Shown piece by piece: positions 5,123 through 5,884 of a DNA stretch of 5,884 nt. The stretch's first letter is position 1. Each line of letters starts with the position of its first letter. This DNA is from JAIPEK01 sp041685935 (GTDB lineage Bacteria; Desulfobacterota; Desulfobacteria; Desulfobacterales; Desulfobacteraceae). A program made the translations under genes and the position numbers. The notes beneath the pieces are model-generated. The model saw only the letters and a program-made list of their open reading frames with translations. It made no database searches and was not told the DNA's origin. The stretch covers positions 1 to 5,884 of the forward strand of contig JAWLES010000152.1 of NCBI GenBank assembly GCA_041685935.1, written 5' to 3'.

Positions 5123-5884
5123 ATGGACAAATCCTCGCTTGAACTCATCAAGGAACTTGACCCTGAAGCACTGCAGAAAAAGTTCCTGCAAGCCATCACC
5201 CAGATCCAGAACGTAAAAAGAGGGTCCATCTGGATCCGCAGGGGAAACCATTACACCTGCATCGAAGCTGAGGGGGCAGAAAGCTCCAGGATCAAAGGGG
5301 TTAAACTCAGGGCCGACCAGCCGAGTATTGTGGGATGGGTTATTGAAAACGGTGAAATGACCATATCAGAAACCTCGAGCGACTCCCGCCACAGAAAAGA
5401 GGTGGAAAAGAACTTTGATGTAAAAAGCAGCCTGATCATCTGCTTTCCTCTTTTTCTCAAAGAAAACAAGGTGTACGGAGCTGTCCAGATCATAGACACC
5501 ACCCCTGAAAAAAAGCGCCTGAACCTTGAAAAGGGGTATCTTGAAAACATACAGAACCTTGTTGACATCTGCTCCATCGCACTCAGCAACGCGATTGTGT
5601 ACAGCCGGGAGAAAAAGCGTTCGGAATCGTTGAAAGCCGCCCTTACCCGGTTCCGGCATGATAAAAAAATGGTTGGCAGCAGCAGTGCCCTCATCAAAAG
5701 CCTTGACCTTGTAAAAAGCTATGCGCCCACGGATTTCCACGTGCTGATCACCGGAGAAAGCGGGACAGGAAAAGAGCTTGTGGCAGAAGAAATCCACCGT
5801 CAAAGTCCCCGGAAAGACCAGTCCTTCATGGTTCAAAACTGCAGCGCGATCCCGGAAACCCTCCTTGAAAGCGAGCTTTTCGGA
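5123..5884 (+). CDS. GAF / AAA+ sigma-54-dependent transcriptional activator, C-terminus off the window
   Basis: Partial gene; 254 N-terminal residues are visible with no stop. Residues about 14-155 are a GAF-type sensor domain, with SIVGWVIENGEMTISETSSDSR (68-89) and SLIICFPLFLKENKVYGAVQIID (103-125) matching the usual 'G..GWV..' and 'S.L..PL.....V.GV.Q..' patterns. A charged helical linker follows. From M183 the sigma-54-interacting AAA+ domain begins: MVGSSSALIK, Walker A GESGTGKE at 211-218 with K217, then QNCSAIPETLLESELFG at the window end. The GAFTGA loop, Walker B and the C-terminal helix-turn-helix would lie beyond. Such proteins use ATP to open promoters held by sigma-54 RNA polymerase, gated here by whatever the GAF domain senses. 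The ATG at 5123 is the first in-frame start after a stop at 5084-5086. Its ribosome-binding site (AAAGAG near 5109-5114) is weak. Confidence 0.9.
   Translation, partial: MDKSSLELIKELDPEALQKKFLQAITQIQNVKRGSIWIRRGNHYTCIEAEGAESSRIKGVKLRADQPSIVGWVIENGEMTISETSSDSRHRKEVEKNFDVKSSLIICFPLFLKENKVYGAVQIIDTTPEKKRLNLEKGYLENIQNLVDICSIALSNAIVYSREKKRSESLKAALTRFRHDKKMVGSSSALIKSLDLVKSYAPTDFHVLITGESGTGKELVAEEIHRQSPRKDQSFMVQNCSAIPETLLESELFG

Noticed and set aside
5116..5142. An 8-codon frame (MPHGQILA) overlapping the start of the sigma-54 activator, considered as a leader peptide
   Set aside because: It is too short to judge and has only the same weak ribosome-binding site as the activator. Nothing supports it beyond an ATG and a stop.

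Overview
The window reads like chromosomal DNA of a Gram-negative bacterium, most likely a member of the Desulfobacterota (the former sulfate-reducing deltaproteobacteria). This is inference. It rests on the gene types: a GAF/sigma-54 activator, a zinc-ribbon PilZ-like protein of a kind I associate with this group, an exported sulfite-oxidase-fold protein, and a TrmB-type regulator. The G+C content looks moderate and Shine-Dalgarno sites are clear. No rRNA, tRNA, CRISPR array, insertion sequence or phage gene is visible.

Layout. (1) Positions 1-476, minus strand: the N-terminal part of an exported protein with a sulfite-oxidase-like molybdopterin-binding fold, cut by the window edge. (2) Positions 477-645: a divergent promoter region with a good sigma-70 promoter on each strand and two 20-bp dyad-symmetric elements, each overlapping one promoter. 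(3) Positions 646-4334, plus strand: an apparent three-gene operon of a TrmB-family regulator, an ornithine/lysine-type class III omega-aminotransferase, and an ALDH7-family (antiquitin/AmaB/Pcd) semialdehyde dehydrogenase. A strong GC hairpin lies just before the dehydrogenase ribosome-binding site. (4) Positions 4335-4399: a short convergent gap with a GC-rich stem-loop. (5) Positions 4400-4882, minus strand: a small zinc-ribbon plus degenerate PilZ protein. (6) Positions 4883-5122: an A+T-rich divergent intergenic region with a 9-bp perfect inverted repeat. (7) Positions 5123-5884, plus strand: the N-terminal part of a GAF/AAA+ sigma-54-dependent activator, cut by the window edge.

How the genes may work together. 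The aminotransferase would remove the terminal amino group of a diamino acid, most likely lysine (possibly ornithine). This gives a semialdehyde that cyclises to piperideine-6-carboxylate (or pyrroline-5-carboxylate). The ALDH7 enzyme would oxidise the open-chain semialdehyde to 2-aminoadipate with NAD+. This is the logic of the lat/pcd pair known from Streptomyces and Flavobacterium lutescens. The regulator is the first gene of the operon and a dyad covers its promoter, so autoregulated, substrate-responsive control is the simplest model. A TrmB-type regulator, a family best known for archaeal sugar control, placed over a diamino-acid catabolic pair is the most interesting feature here.
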